Origin: Saprospiraceae bacterium
Lineage (GTDB): Bacteria > Bacteroidota > Bacteroidia > Chitinophagales > Saprospiraceae
Direction of reading: 5' to 3'
Length of the DNA stretch: 64,000 bases
Assembly (NCBI GenBank): GCA_022841745.1
Contig: JALHQW010000026.1
Location: 1-64,000, forward strand
This document shows positions 15,602 to 24,924 of this stretch, one piece after another. Each line of letters begins with the position of its first letter. Within the stretch, counting starts at the first letter, position 1. A model generated the notes under the pieces. It made no database searches. It was given only the letters and a program-made list of their open reading frames with translations, and was not told the DNA's origin. Position numbers and translations under genes: made by a program.

Positions 15602-15865
15602 ATGTTAGTTACCTTGTCAATTCTGATAGCAATCGTGGCTTTTTTCCTGATTGCTGCCGTTCTGATTCAGAACCCAAAAGGTGGGGGCGTTGACGCCACC
15701 TTCGGTGCCCAGGCCAACCAAATGTTCGGTGTGGCCAAATCCGCCGACCTGATTGAAAAAATCACTTGGGGGCTTGCAGCCGCATTGATTATCCTCTGCG
15801 TACTTGCCACCTTCGTTTTGGGCGGTGGTTCAGTAGGCCCAGAGATTCAGTCCACTGGTGGTTAA
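15602..15865 (+). CDS. secG: Preprotein translocase subunit SecG
   Basis: An 87-residue inner membrane subunit of the SecYEG translocon. It has two hydrophobic helices, LSILIAIVAFFLIAAVLIQ and the one around WGLAAALIILCVLATFVLG, separated by the conserved cytoplasmic loop NPKGGGVDATFGAQANQMFG. The length and loop are diagnostic for Bacteroidota SecG. It is followed by a strong terminator, so it ends its transcript. Confidence 0.93.
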   Translation: MLVTLSILIAIVAFFLIAAVLIQNPKGGGVDATFGAQANQMFGVAKSADLIEKITWGLAAALIILCVLATFVLGGGSVGPEIQSTGG

Positions 15866-15934
15866 GAAGGGAAATTAGGAAATTCGTTTCTGCATCAATT
15901 TCTATTCCTTGCCTGTAAGTAATTGATTTTCAAG

Positions 15935-15972
15935 AAAATAGCTCTGAGCCGTGCTGCGGCCAGAGCTATTTT
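15935..15972 (+). terminator. Terminator after secG
   Basis: A 12-bp stem, AAAATAGCTCTG (15935-15946) with 15961-15972, plus an inner GCC/GGC pair, ending in a T run. It lies 70 bases after the secG stop and before the cytidylyltransferase gene. Confidence 0.8.
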
Positions 15973-16046
15973 TCGTCAACCAAATTGGACATTATAAAGC
16001 CTTTAGGCTAATAGCCGCAACTAAATTTCCCAATTTCTTAATTTCT

Positions 16047-16718
16047 ATGAAAATAGCCGCCATCGTCCCCATGCGCCACTCCAGCGAGCGGGTGGTCGGG
16101 AAAAACTACCGGGATTTTGCCGGAAAACCCCTCTACCACCACGTTGTAGAAAGCCTATTGGCTTGCTCGGCCATCAATCAGGTCGTCATTGACACGGACA
16201 GCCCCATCATTCTTGAAGATGCGGCCAAGCATTTTCCAACCGTCACCCTATTGGAGCGGCCAGCACACCTGCGGGCAGGCGACATCCCGATGAACGATGT
16301 GCTGCTGAACACCCTCAACCAGCTTGACGCCGATTTTTTCCTGCAAACGCACAGTACCAATCCGCTGCTTACTGCCGAGTCGGTGGCAAAGGGCGTGGAC
16401 ATTTTCTTGAAAAACTTCCCGATTTACGATTCGCTGTTCAGCGTGACCCGCCTCCAGACCCGCCTTTGGGACGAACTGGCCCGTGCCGTGAACCACAACC
16501 CGAACATCCTGCTGCGCACCCAAGACCTGCCGCCGATTTATGAGGAGAACTCTTGCCTCTATATTTTTTCCAAAGAGATTTTGATGCGCAAGCACAACCG
16601 CATCGGTGACCGCCCTTACATGCTCGAAATCACGAAGGAAGAGGCTCAGGACATTGATGTGGAGATTGAGTTTCGGATTGCGGAGTTTTTGTACAAGGCG
16701 AGGGAAGGGAAGATTTGA
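16047..16718 (+). CDS. Cytidylyltransferase family protein (CMP-sugar synthetase-like)
   Basis: A 223-residue nucleotidyltransferase of the acylneuraminate/KDO cytidylyltransferase type, with AIVPMRHSSERVVGKNYRDFAGKPL at the N-terminus (only the PMRHSSERVVGKN part is diagnostic), then VVIDTDSP, the LQTHSTNPLL active-site loop and a final DIDVEIEFRIAEF. Such enzymes load CTP onto an acidic sugar for cell-surface glycans. The ATG at 16047 begins the Rossmann-type strand directly; the longer reading from 15951 would run through the secG terminator. No other glycan gene is adjacent, so the sugar is unknown. Confidence 0.85.
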   Translation: MKIAAIVPMRHSSERVVGKNYRDFAGKPLYHHVVESLLACSAINQVVIDTDSPIILEDAAKHFPTVTLLERPAHLRAGDIPMNDVLLNTLNQLDADFFLQTHSTNPLLTAESVAKGVDIFLKNFPIYDSLFSVTRLQTRLWDELARAVNHNPNILLRTQDLPPIYEENSCLYIFSKEILMRKHNRIGDRPYMLEITKEEAQDIDVEIEFRIAEFLYKAREGKI

Positions 16719-16922
16719 CAGATTTGTAGCTTTCCCGGCAGGGCTGCATCGAGCGGATGTTTTTTGAAGGGGAGGGGATGATTAGGCCGGTGGTGCTGAG
16801 TGAGGAGGGGGTGGGGAAGGTGCGGTGAGGATGCACCAATTATGCTAAATCCTCGATTTAGAATAGACATACATGGTGTTCATTCACAGCCATTAACCGA
16901 AAGACGAGCGGCCTCGCCATTA

Positions 16923-17882
16923 TCATGACTTATAATTTTTGTCAATCCAATCATGAATGGTATTATTCGCCAATTTAACCGTTGATTTTCCATGAGACCC
17001 GTTTTCAATGAGCGAATATTGTTTCGTTGGCGAATCCCAGTTTTCAAATATTAAATCGCATCCTTTCTTGTCCACGATGCTATCGTTCAGGCCAAAAATC
17101 AGGAGCAATGGATAATCCGCTTTTTTGCAGTATTGCAGCATGGAATCCATTATTTTCTTTGACTCATTCATCAGGTACAGGCTGAAATACCGCACCAAGA
17201 GTGGGTCATTTATTCTTTCTTCGGATTCTTTTCGGTCTTCTTCATTTTCGATGCTGGAAGGGTCGCCCGCCATATTGACAATCGGTTTATGCTTCCTGAA
17301 AACAAAGTACCAGGCGTATTTCAGATAATCGCCCATGCTTGGCGACATGCCTTTCGCTTCCTTCCTAATATAGGCCGGGTTGACCAAAATCGCACCACCA
17401 ACCTGCTCCAATTTGTCGGCAACTGCCAATAATATGGCGCTGGACATACTGTGCCCAAAAAGCAATAACTTGCTTGGGTTTGCAATATAATCCTTGTCGT
17501 GTTTTATGATTTCAACATAATCGTTGACGAAATCAGAGAAATCAACGATGTCCCCTCTTTTTCCATCGGAATAGCCCGTGCCACGGGGGTGAATGACGAC
17601 GACTCGTTTTGTACCATTGCTTAGTTGTTCGATGATGTCCTTTTCGCTGTTGTGATTGATGCCTGTAATCCCGGAAATTACGTAGATAGTGGCAAACACC
17701 TCGCCTTTCGGAAGGTAGGTATGAACAAATATTTTTGTGCCATCGCTGACGGTGTGGAAAATCCCTTCGGATTCATTGACTGGGAGTGGACGGTCTAAGT
17801 TTTTCATGGTGGTACAGGAGTTAAATAGAAAGGCGAAAATCGCCACGAACATTTTTACTGAGTCAGTTTTTAAATTCGTCAT
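16923..17882 (-). CDS. Alpha/beta hydrolase lipoprotein (lysophospholipase-like)
   Basis: A 319-residue serine hydrolase. The N-terminal FVAIFAFLFNSC gives a lipobox with Cys23, so it is probably membrane-anchored in the periplasm. The fold shows VISGITGINHNS near the oxyanion region, HPRGTGYSDGKRG, the nucleophile elbow FGHSMSS, a late acid in IFGLNDSIVD and the catalytic His in ENGSHGKS. This is the monoacylglycerol lipase/PldB-like arrangement. It is the last gene of a minus-strand run with short gaps reaching back to 22918. Substrate unknown. Confidence 0.8.
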   Translation of the reverse strand: MTNLKTDSVKMFVAIFAFLFNSCTTMKNLDRPLPVNESEGIFHTVSDGTKIFVHTYLPKGEVFATIYVISGITGINHNSEKDIIEQLSNGTKRVVVIHPRGTGYSDGKRGDIVDFSDFVNDYVEIIKHDKDYIANPSKLLLFGHSMSSAILLAVADKLEQVGGAILVNPAYIRKEAKGMSPSMGDYLKYAWYFVFRKHKPIVNMAGDPSSIENEEDRKESEERINDPLLVRYFSLYLMNESKKIMDSMLQYCKKADYPLLLIFGLNDSIVDKKGCDLIFENWDSPTKQYSLIENGSHGKSTVKLANNTIHDWIDKNYKS

Positions 17883-17925
17883 AGTGACAGTGGTTGTTAT
17901 TGGAAGGCTATTTTAACCCAGCCTG

Positions 17926-18606
17926 TCATTTTGTATCAACTACGATTGGTTTGAACCCTTTTATTATCAGGAAAACAGCCAAAACCAACTCAAACAGCGC
18001 AGTTGGGGCATTCATGATAAAATAGATTGGCGTTATTATCTTTACCAAATCGAACAGCAGCAACAAGGTCGCTACCAGTGTCAGAACTGAACCCATAAGC
18101 CCCCATACGGAAAGCCAAAAAGGAACAATTTTCATTTTGATAAAACTAAAATAAAGCAATAGCCCGCCCATGCTCCAGGGCAATATCATGGCAACATGGT
18201 TCATCCAGTCCCTTCCTTGTCTGAGCAGTTGCCCTGTTGTTTGAAAATGAGATGAATCAGGCTGTCCAGCCGCTAGAAAACTTTCGCTCAGCGATAACAA
18301 CAGCAGCAGTGAGACTATTCCAATAAAAAGAAACATAGCACCAATAATTCGAAATCCGAAATAACCCAGCGCCATCACTTCGCTGTATTGCTTAATAATT
18401 GGAAATAATAGCACCGCAATACACGCATAAACAGTCGCCATCGCAAATTGACAAAATACAGCTATCAGAACTTGCGTCCTGATTGATGCTAATTTGATAA
18501 GGTAGTCCGGGTACTCTAATGCAGGAACTGATGAGAATATGCCGAATACCAACCCTGCGATTAAGAGCAGGCCGAATGCCCTTGCTATTTTTCTATTAGG
18601 ATTCAT
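17926..18606 (-). CDS. DUF4386 family membrane protein
   Basis: A 226-residue protein with about six membrane helices. It starts MNPNRKIARAFGLLLIAGLVFG, the N-terminal pattern of DUF4386, and contains the family's large hydrophobic helices with the intervening QGRDWMNHVAMILPW loop. Function unknown. The start at 18606 overlaps by four bases (ATGA type) with the stop of the upstream gene, which shows translational coupling and argues against the longer reading from 18756. Confidence 0.75.
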   Translation of the reverse strand: MNPNRKIARAFGLLLIAGLVFGIFSSVPALEYPDYLIKLASIRTQVLIAVFCQFAMATVYACIAVLLFPIIKQYSEVMALGYFGFRIIGAMFLFIGIVSLLLLLSLSESFLAAGQPDSSHFQTTGQLLRQGRDWMNHVAMILPWSMGGLLLYFSFIKMKIVPFWLSVWGLMGSVLTLVATLLLLFDLVKIITPIYFIMNAPTALFELVLAVFLIIKGFKPIVVDTK

Positions 18607-19040
18607 GGCTGAACTTGTTTTTCCTTGCCCATTACCCAAGCTAAAAATGCTGCAGCAATGGTCATCGCCGCCACGCTGCAAGGTAAATCCGCAAGAATCC
18701 AGGTTAACGAAAAATGGTTGTTGGAAGCATACAGCCCAAAGTTGATGGAACTCCAAAAAAGAAAAGCCACGATGAAGCCCTTTTTCAAGCCCGCCCCAAA
18801 TGTTCTAGCACTCGACCATTTAATGACGGTTGCAATGAAAAAGCCCATTGTTATGGCAGAAACGGCCAATGCCCACCCTATCAGTTGGCCAGAAGGGCGC
18901 TCCAATTGTTGCTGAAATTCTTCGGAAGCAGGCTGCTGTGTTTCAAAGACGTTTTTCAAAAATAAGAAATGCGCACCCGCATTCACCAACAGGTTGACGA
19001 CGGTTGCAATTAGTCCGGAAAGGATGAAATTCTTTTTCAT
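18603..19040 (-). CDS. Four-helix membrane protein, unknown function
   Basis: A 145-residue protein with four predicted membrane helices (MKKNFILSGLIATVVNLLVNAG; LIGWALAVSAITMGFFIATVI; GFIVAFLFWSSINFGLYA; LADLPCSVAAMTIAAAFLAWVMG). The first three helices are only partly listed here to mark positions. No known domain is recognised. Its stop overlaps the start of the DUF4386 gene, so the two are probably made together. Confidence 0.65.
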   Translation of the reverse strand: MKKNFILSGLIATVVNLLVNAGAHFLFLKNVFETQQPASEEFQQQLERPSGQLIGWALAVSAITMGFFIATVIKWSSARTFGAGLKKGFIVAFLFWSSINFGLYASNNHFSLTWILADLPCSVAAMTIAAAFLAWVMGKEKQVQP

Positions 19041-19082
19041 GATGGTCAGATTTATTTTGGCTATTTACATATACCCAACAAC

Positions 19083-19721
19083 TCATGCTGCTTGAAGCAG
19101 TTTCACACCCCAAGGGATATACCCGATACACATCAATAAAGCACCAACTGCGCTAATTAACTCTATATCAGGGTTGTTCAATAGCAATAGTCCTGCAATA
19201 GTGGATACCCCTTGCCATTTATGGATGATTTGCTCTTTCATAAGTCCAAATGCCTGTATCGCCGCACCAATGGGCAACAATGGCAATAACCACACTACCC
19301 AAAGCAAGCCCGCTTTGTTTACCATAACACTAAGGAAAGGCACAAACACCTGGAATTCTGCTTCTGGCAAGGTGTCGAACGCCGAGAGCACCAAACACAA
19401 GGCTCCTTTATCAACGGCCAAGATGAATGCGCCAAACAAACCAATGATACCGCCCCAAAAACCTGCTCGTTTGCCTTTGCCTTGCAATACATTCATGTTA
19501 CCAGTAAGCATTATCATGATTACAGGAACGGCAAACATCACAATTAAATGCCCAAAATGATACAAGGGTTGATTGTGAAACCTGCCAACTAATTGTTCAA
19601 CAGTATGAAGTGCCTCTAATCTTAGGAGATTAGGGTGCATTAAAAACCCTACGAGCAGCATTATTGGAAATGTAATAAGTGATATTGCAAAGCCTTTGTT
19701 TTTGATTGTCTCGATTTTCAT
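19083..19721 (-). CDS. Six-helix membrane protein, unknown function
   Basis: A 212-residue hydrophobic protein with about six helices. The N-terminal ISLITFPIMLLVGFLMHPN and a His-containing loop RFHNQPLYHFGH are followed by GFWGGIIGLFGAFILAVDKG and a C-terminal LLLNNPDIELISAVGALLM. Nothing here matches a named family that I recognise. The start at 19721 (MKIETIKNKG) is chosen because it gives a short charged lead before the first helix. It sits mid-operon, 42 bases from each neighbour. Confidence 0.6.
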   Translation of the reverse strand: MKIETIKNKGFAISLITFPIMLLVGFLMHPNLLRLEALHTVEQLVGRFHNQPLYHFGHLIVMFAVPVIMIMLTGNMNVLQGKGKRAGFWGGIIGLFGAFILAVDKGALCLVLSAFDTLPEAEFQVFVPFLSVMVNKAGLLWVVWLLPLLPIGAAIQAFGLMKEQIIHKWQGVSTIAGLLLLNNPDIELISAVGALLMCIGYIPWGVKLLQAA

Positions 19722-19762
19722 GATGTTAATTTTAAAAACCAATAAGTTCGTCTATAACAAGC

Positions 19763-20743
19763 CTAATCTTCATCAACCACTTTTATCGTCACATTCCCTT
19801 TTTTATGCCCTTTGTCCACGTATTCATGCGCCGCCACGATTTCATCAAAACTGTATTGCCTGTCAATGAAAGGTTTGAAATAACCTTCGTCGGCGAGTTT
19901 TTTAATGAAATTAGTTTGCTCAACCGTGCCGCTGTAAGTACCTCCTATGAGTTTTATTTTGGTTCCCAATAGATTAAACCATAGTTTGATTGTCGTGAAT
20001 GGGGTTGTTACGGCATGAAGGTAACGTCCGTTTGGCTTGATGACTTTGATGGTTTTTGGAATATTTGTTTTCCCGACCGCATCAAAAACGGTGTCGAATT
20101 TCTCGCCCAAATCGGTAAAATCGGTCATGGTGTAGTCAATTACTTTGTCCGCACCCAATTTTTTCACCATTTCCACATTGCTGGTGCTGCAAACGGCGGT
20201 CACTTCCGCACCCAGGTATTTTGCGATTTGCACGGCAGCCGAGCCTACACTACCAGATGCCCCGTAAATGAGCAATTTTTCGCCTTTGGCAATTTTCCCT
20301 TTTTGCAAAAAGAACCAAGCGGCAAATCCACCAAAAGTCAATGTGGCGGCTTGCTCAAAACTTAAATTATCCGGTTTTAAGGCGATGCATTCGTTTTCGT
20401 CCATGCAGATGTATTCAGCATATCCGCCAAATTTATGTCCCCGAAAAGCAAAAACCTTGTCTCCAACCTTGAACTTTGTAACGTTTTTGCCCAGTTTTTC
20501 AATAACGCCGGACAGTTCGCCCCCAAGAATGGACAGTTTGGGTTTCGTAAAACCCAGTGCCAATTTTGCGGGCAGCCAATAGGACAGGGGAACGTTGAAG
20601 CCTCGCACCCGGCAATCGCCGACCGTGACCGTGGTGAAAAACACCTTAATCAAAACCTGGTTGTCGGTGGGAACGGGGGTTTCGACCTCCACCATCTTCA
20701 AGACATTGGGTGGGCCGTATTTAGTACAGGTAATAGCTTTCAT
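19763..20743 (-). CDS. Zinc-free MDR quinone oxidoreductase-like protein
   Basis: A 326-residue medium-chain reductase of the NADPH:quinone oxidoreductase branch: GroES-like N-half with MKAITCTKYGPPNVLKM and GGELSGVIEKLGKNV, then a Rossmann domain with LIYGASGSVGSAAVQIAKYLGAEV (key part GASGSVGSAAVQ). The structural and catalytic zinc Cys/His sets of true alcohol dehydrogenases are missing. Such enzymes reduce quinones or enones in the cytosol. It is a close paralogue of the gene 25 bases upstream, so the pair arose by tandem duplication. Confidence 0.85.
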   Translation of the reverse strand: MKAITCTKYGPPNVLKMVEVETPVPTDNQVLIKVFFTTVTVGDCRVRGFNVPLSYWLPAKLALGFTKPKLSILGGELSGVIEKLGKNVTKFKVGDKVFAFRGHKFGGYAEYICMDENECIALKPDNLSFEQAATLTFGGFAAWFFLQKGKIAKGEKLLIYGASGSVGSAAVQIAKYLGAEVTAVCSTSNVEMVKKLGADKVIDYTMTDFTDLGEKFDTVFDAVGKTNIPKTIKVIKPNGRYLHAVTTPFTTIKLWFNLLGTKIKLIGGTYSGTVEQTNFIKKLADEGYFKPFIDRQYSFDEIVAAHEYVDKGHKKGNVTIKVVDED

Positions 20744-20768
20744 ATCGTTGTTTTTAATGACGGTCTTT

Positions 20769-21764
20769 TTACAGGGTTATCACAATGCTACCCTTCTTGT
20801 TGCCGCTCTCAAAATACCGGTGCGCTGCCGCTGCCTCTTCCATTGGGAAGGTTTTATCAATGATTGCTGTCATTTTCCCATTTTCAATCAGGTCTTTTAT
20901 AAAAATCAAATCTTCGGATTTGGGTACAGCCAATGCACATATCACCCTTTTTCCGCCCGTTATGGAAGTCCATAGCATTTGCAGCAGCTTCTTCATTTTA
21001 AAACTTACCGATAGATAAATCCCGTTTTGCTTGAGGGAAGCCTTGACTTTTGAAAATGACGCCCTACCCAGAACATCAAAAATGAGGTCGTAAGCCTCCC
21101 CATTTTTTGTAAAATCTTGTTTTTTATAATCAATCACCTTGTCTGCCCCCAATCTTTTGACATATTTCATTCCCTCCGTGCTGCATACGCCAATGACTTC
21201 CGCACCATAATAATGCTTGGCAAGTTGGACAGCGGCTGAACCAATCCCGCCAGAAGCGCCAAGAATAAGCACTTGATGCCCTTTCTTAAGGTTGGCTTTT
21301 TTCAATAAATTTAAAGCCATAGTTGCACCGTAAGGAATGGTGGAAGCTTCTTCAAAGGTCATAGTGGTTGGTTTCTGGGAAACTACCGCATTTTCAGGCA
21401 TACATAGGTATTCGGCATAAGCCCCCATTTTTTCTTCTGTACAGGCAAATACGGGTTCACCTGTTTTGAAATTTGTTACCTTATCTCCAATTTGCTCAAC
21501 TACGCCAGCAAATGAATTGCCCAGAATTACCTTTTTCGGCCTACTTAAACCAAACACAAGTTTGGCCATCAGCCAAAAAAGTAATGGCATATTGAATGTG
21601 CTTGGAGAGATATATTTGAACTTTCGGGCGAGTATGTCCCCGTAATTCACCGATACCGCATGAATTTGGATTAGGACTTCGTTCGGTTTCGGAGATGGTT
21701 TTTCGACCGTCGCCAACTTAAGCACATCCGGTCCGCCGTAAGTCGTGTAATTGATGGCTTTCAT
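20769..21764 (-). CDS. Zinc-free MDR quinone oxidoreductase-like protein, paralogue
   Basis: A 331-residue homologue of the next gene downstream, with MKAINYTTYGGPDVLKL, GNSFAGVVEQIGDKV and the nucleotide loop LGASGGIGSAAVQLAKHY. It lacks the zinc-ligand sets in the same way. The start at 21764 aligns with the paralogue's start, although ATG 21776 is also possible. Cytosolic NADPH-dependent reduction of a quinone or enone is the family role; substrate unknown. Confidence 0.85.
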   Translation of the reverse strand: MKAINYTTYGGPDVLKLATVEKPSPKPNEVLIQIHAVSVNYGDILARKFKYISPSTFNMPLLFWLMAKLVFGLSRPKKVILGNSFAGVVEQIGDKVTNFKTGEPVFACTEEKMGAYAEYLCMPENAVVSQKPTTMTFEEASTIPYGATMALNLLKKANLKKGHQVLILGASGGIGSAAVQLAKHYYGAEVIGVCSTEGMKYVKRLGADKVIDYKKQDFTKNGEAYDLIFDVLGRASFSKVKASLKQNGIYLSVSFKMKKLLQMLWTSITGGKRVICALAVPKSEDLIFIKDLIENGKMTAIIDKTFPMEEAAAAHRYFESGNKKGSIVITL

Positions 21765-21847
21765 TGCTGGTTTCATTTTTAACAGGTTTAGTATGCCCTT
21801 GTTCCAGGCTAATGATTTAATCAATAGACGAAGCAATCGCAGTTCAC

Positions 21848-22918
21848 CTATTCATCTTTATTGTTTTTCCAGTATTCATCCCATCTTGCTTTTTCACGTT
21901 CCACATCAATATTTGATATCAATATTGGGTAATATTCCTTTAGTGTTTTGCCACTTGCTTCATATTCTGGCAAATTCTCTAACAGATAAAATGTGAGGAT
22001 ATGCCCCAGCCTGTACTCATCATCAATGATTTGGCGCAATTCGTCCGTTTTGAGATGGTTATGCCTGCCGTACAGCACCCGGTCTATTGCTCTGACAAAT
22101 GATTCACAAACCAAGTGAGTGGCATTATTATAATCGCCTTTAAGCTGCTGTTGCGCCAATTCCACCAGTACTACCAGCCTTTCAGTGAGGTTCGCATTGC
22201 TTTCAACAATTGGATTGATGATTTTATGCAGCGGTTCGTGGTAAAACGCACTTGGGTCGGGTTCTCCAGCTGATGGCCCGCTTATTACCCAATAGTCTGA
22301 CCCAGCCTCGTTGAAAAAAGCTGTGAAATGCGACATTAATGGTATTTGTTGATAGTAGAATTTCCCATTGGCGTGATTCCTGAAATAACCTGTATCCGTC
22401 CGACAATAAGACGTTATTTGATTTAAGGCAATTTCAGCAAATGGCTTGTATGGTAGATTGATTGCGTAGAGTTGCTCATAATACTTGTTCCACAATCGCT
22501 CAATCTGGGCTATTTTATAAAATTCAGCCAAGATGGAATCGTAGTTTTCAAATCTCTCAAGCCCCTCAACCTAACAGGTATCGCAGATTAGGCCAAATTC
22601 AGGAGGAAATTTTGAATTAATGGCATAAACGCCATATCCATAAAAATCTCCGCCACCTAACTTGTCAAAGTATTGACGAATCTTGGTTTTATAACTATCC
22701 GTCAGCATTGAATCAAGGTAGTTCCTAATTTCAACCCTAATGGGATGCATCGTTTTATTCCAGTCATGGCTGTACCCTGCCGCATTCATAAAAGCATAGC
22801 TTGTAAACAGCCTACTATCCGGTTCGAATACAAAAAAGCCGCCCTTATTATCGTTCTGTGTATTAACTGATGAGCAGAATAGTACACTCATAATGGCTAC
22901 AATTATTGCCTTTTTCAT
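21848..22918 (-). pseudogene. DUF4932-like secreted metalloprotein, interrupted by in-frame TAG
   Basis: One gene read as two pieces in the same frame. The N-terminal 115 codons (MKKAIIVAIMSVLFCSS signal peptide, then FVFEPDSRLFTSYAFMNAAGY and further) end CDTC before TAG at 22571-22573. The frame then continues without another stop as VEGLERFENYDSILAEF and on to 21848. The joined product would be about 356 residues, with the order expected for DUF4932: an N-terminal segment, a long helical core and a zinc motif HEPLH (HExxH, at 22226-22240) followed by KIINPIV. Only the single TAG separates the halves. It is either a young pseudogene, a base error, or read through. Confidence 0.7.
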
Positions 22919-23005
22919 GTCCGTTCGCTTTTTTTTGGTTCGGGTTAGGCGGTAACTCCATGATTACCGCCTAACTATTATACTTCTTACCGCCCATATT
23001 TTTTA

Positions 23006-23377
23006 CTACTTCGTGAATTCAACCACATGGGCGCTCACCGTTACGGTTCTTCTGATAAAAAAAGGCGCAAAACCACTGACCTGTTCCTCTGTCATCACAT
23101 TGACGATGGCTTTGGAACCGTTCATCAGGTTGGCTTTTTTCATCATATCGGAATAGGCGTTTTCGAACAATTGCCTTTTGTCCACGCCTCCTATTCCGAA
23201 GATATAGGACACCTCCGAGCTTCCGCTCACTTGGTCAATTACCTTGAAGTTGTCGTTATTTAGCTGCACCTCCGTGGCATTTTGATTATGGTTTGATATA
23301 ATGGCGGCGTTGTAGCCACAGGAACTGAAGAATACCGTGATTATTAACAACACGGGAAAAATGGTGGTTTTTTTCAT
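23006..23377 (-). CDS. DUF6567 family lipoprotein
   Basis: A 123-residue lipoprotein with MKKTTIFPVLLIITVFFSSC (Cys20 lipobox). The mature domain has SYIFGIGGVDKRQLFENA, MMKKANLMNGSKAIVNV and the ending RRTVTVSAHVVEF, matching DUF6567 proteins of Bacteroidota. Function unknown. It is encoded 35 bases after a predicted envelope barrel gene, probably in one transcript. Confidence 0.75.
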   Translation of the reverse strand: MKKTTIFPVLLIITVFFSSCGYNAAIISNHNQNATEVQLNNDNFKVIDQVSGSSEVSYIFGIGGVDKRQLFENAYSDMMKKANLMNGSKAIVNVMTEEQVSGFAPFFIRRTVTVSAHVVEFTK

Positions 23378-23412
23378 GGCAATAATGAATTTAGAAAAAG
23401 TTAAAGATTGTT

Positions 23413-24039
23413 TTAAAACTTAAATCCCAAATGCAGTCCCGGCTCACCGAGGAAGTAATTGTTCCATTTATCGTCTTTTGCCTTAAACTCCGCTGGAACA
23501 TTGGTGCTGACGGGCCAATACGTGGCAGCAATGGATGGTTCGATAAAAAACCTGTTTTTGAACAAGGGAACATGGTAGCCCAACCGCAGCGTCGAAAAAA
23601 GTTGAAAGCCTTTTTGGATGGTTTCATCGGCCTCGTCCAAGTAAATCCTGCGGAAAGGCACGACTTGCAAGGAGGTATAAAGCCCCTTCCATAAAAAACG
23701 TTGATAGACCACGCCCACACCATATTCCCGGATGCTGCCCGGATATTCTTCGCTTTCCTCGCCGAAGGACGAACCAAAAGGTATGCCCAAAGGTGCCGGG
23801 TATTTCCAAGTTATTGCTTCCAAGGATACCACGTCTTTTTCGGTAACCCAATATCCAATATTTAATTGAACAAGGGATGGCGGGTCGGGGAACAAATTGC
23901 CCAACATAAAGGCCGTGGTGCCGACGTAACGCTTGTAATAGGAGGGCCAGAAATCCCATTTTCCCTGGTCTTGCTGTCCCAAAATGGAACTTACGCTAAG
24001 GAGTCCGGCAAGGATGATTGGAATTGCTTTGCGTAACAT
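23413..24039 (-). CDS. Putative outer membrane barrel protein, copy 1
   Basis: A 208-residue protein with a signal peptide (MLRKAIPIILAGLLSVSSILG) and alternating strands, ending in Phe (GLHLGFKF) as outer membrane barrels do. Shared strand phrases with the next gene upstream are VVYQRFLWKGLYTSLQVVP, LRLGYHVPLFKNRFFIEP and WNNYFLGEP, so the two are tandem paralogues. No named family is recognised. About eight strands are likely. Confidence 0.6.
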   Translation of the reverse strand: MLRKAIPIILAGLLSVSSILGQQDQGKWDFWPSYYKRYVGTTAFMLGNLFPDPPSLVQLNIGYWVTEKDVVSLEAITWKYPAPLGIPFGSSFGEESEEYPGSIREYGVGVVYQRFLWKGLYTSLQVVPFRRIYLDEADETIQKGFQLFSTLRLGYHVPLFKNRFFIEPSIAATYWPVSTNVPAEFKAKDDKWNNYFLGEPGLHLGFKF

Positions 24040-24160
24040 GACGATTGGTTTTTAATTGTTAAAGGAAGGAAGTCGCCGTTAGCGTACCCAGGGATACCAA
24101 GGAACGGCGGTATCTGTGCAGGGTTAAATCTTCAATAAGTTAGCAAGGAAGGTGATTGGC

Positions 24161-24847
24161 TTAAAATTTTACGCCAATATATAAATTGGGTTCAAACAGG
24201 AAATAGTTGCTCCATTGATCTTCTTTTTCCTTGAATTCTCCCGGTGTATTGGTGTCAATTGGCCAATAATTGCAATGCACCTGTGGTTCTATGAAAATCC
24301 GGTTTTTAAACAATGGAATATGATAGCCCAAGTGGTACGTGGTATATAATTTGAACCCGTTGCCAATCTCTTTGTCATCAGTATCCAAATAGGTCTTGTA
24401 TAAGGGCAGGACTTCTACCGTTGCGAACAAACCTCTCCATATCATGCGCTGATAAGTAACACCAACCCCAGTTTCCCGCAACCTACCCGGGTAGTAGCTG
24501 CTCTTTTCCCGAAAACTTGATTCCCAATACTGAATGCCCATCGGGGCAAATAATTTCCAAGTGGCTGCCTTCAGTTCCACCCTATCTTTAGGGGTGATTT
24601 TATAGCCAACATGAATTTCATAATGGTGAAGATTGGTTTCTTCTGATTCAAAATTGACAAACGACAGAAAGGTAGTGCTTATGGAGAATTTGCGGTAAGG
24701 AACAGTTTGCTCAAAACTGCCTGTAATGGTTGGACTTTGATGCTGCTTTGATGTGATTGTAGATTGGGCATCATGGTTTTGTTGCCCCAGTAAGGTCCCA
24801 AGGCTCAGGAACCAAACAAATACGATTGGGAATGATTTGTTTGACAT
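24161..24847 (-). CDS. Putative outer membrane barrel protein, copy 2
   Basis: A 228-residue paralogue of the following gene. Signal peptide MSNKSFPIVFVWFLSLGTLLG, and equivalents of all its strand phrases (GVTYQRMIWRGLFATVEVLP, YHLGYHIPLFKNRIFIEP, WSNYFLFEPNLYIGVKF, ending in Phe). It has a longer, variable N-terminal insert after the signal peptide. Function unknown; the duplicated pair suggests surface variation or dosage. Confidence 0.6.
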   Translation of the reverse strand: MSNKSFPIVFVWFLSLGTLLGQQNHDAQSTITSKQHQSPTITGSFEQTVPYRKFSISTTFLSFVNFESEETNLHHYEIHVGYKITPKDRVELKAATWKLFAPMGIQYWESSFREKSSYYPGRLRETGVGVTYQRMIWRGLFATVEVLPLYKTYLDTDDKEIGNGFKLYTTYHLGYHIPLFKNRIFIEPQVHCNYWPIDTNTPGEFKEKEDQWSNYFLFEPNLYIGVKF

Positions 24848-24924
24848 GGCATTCGGTTTTAATTATAAGAGTTTGGGCGGTCGCATGGATGGCCAACTGA
24901 TTTACTGGTTCTTATCCGTTTTTG

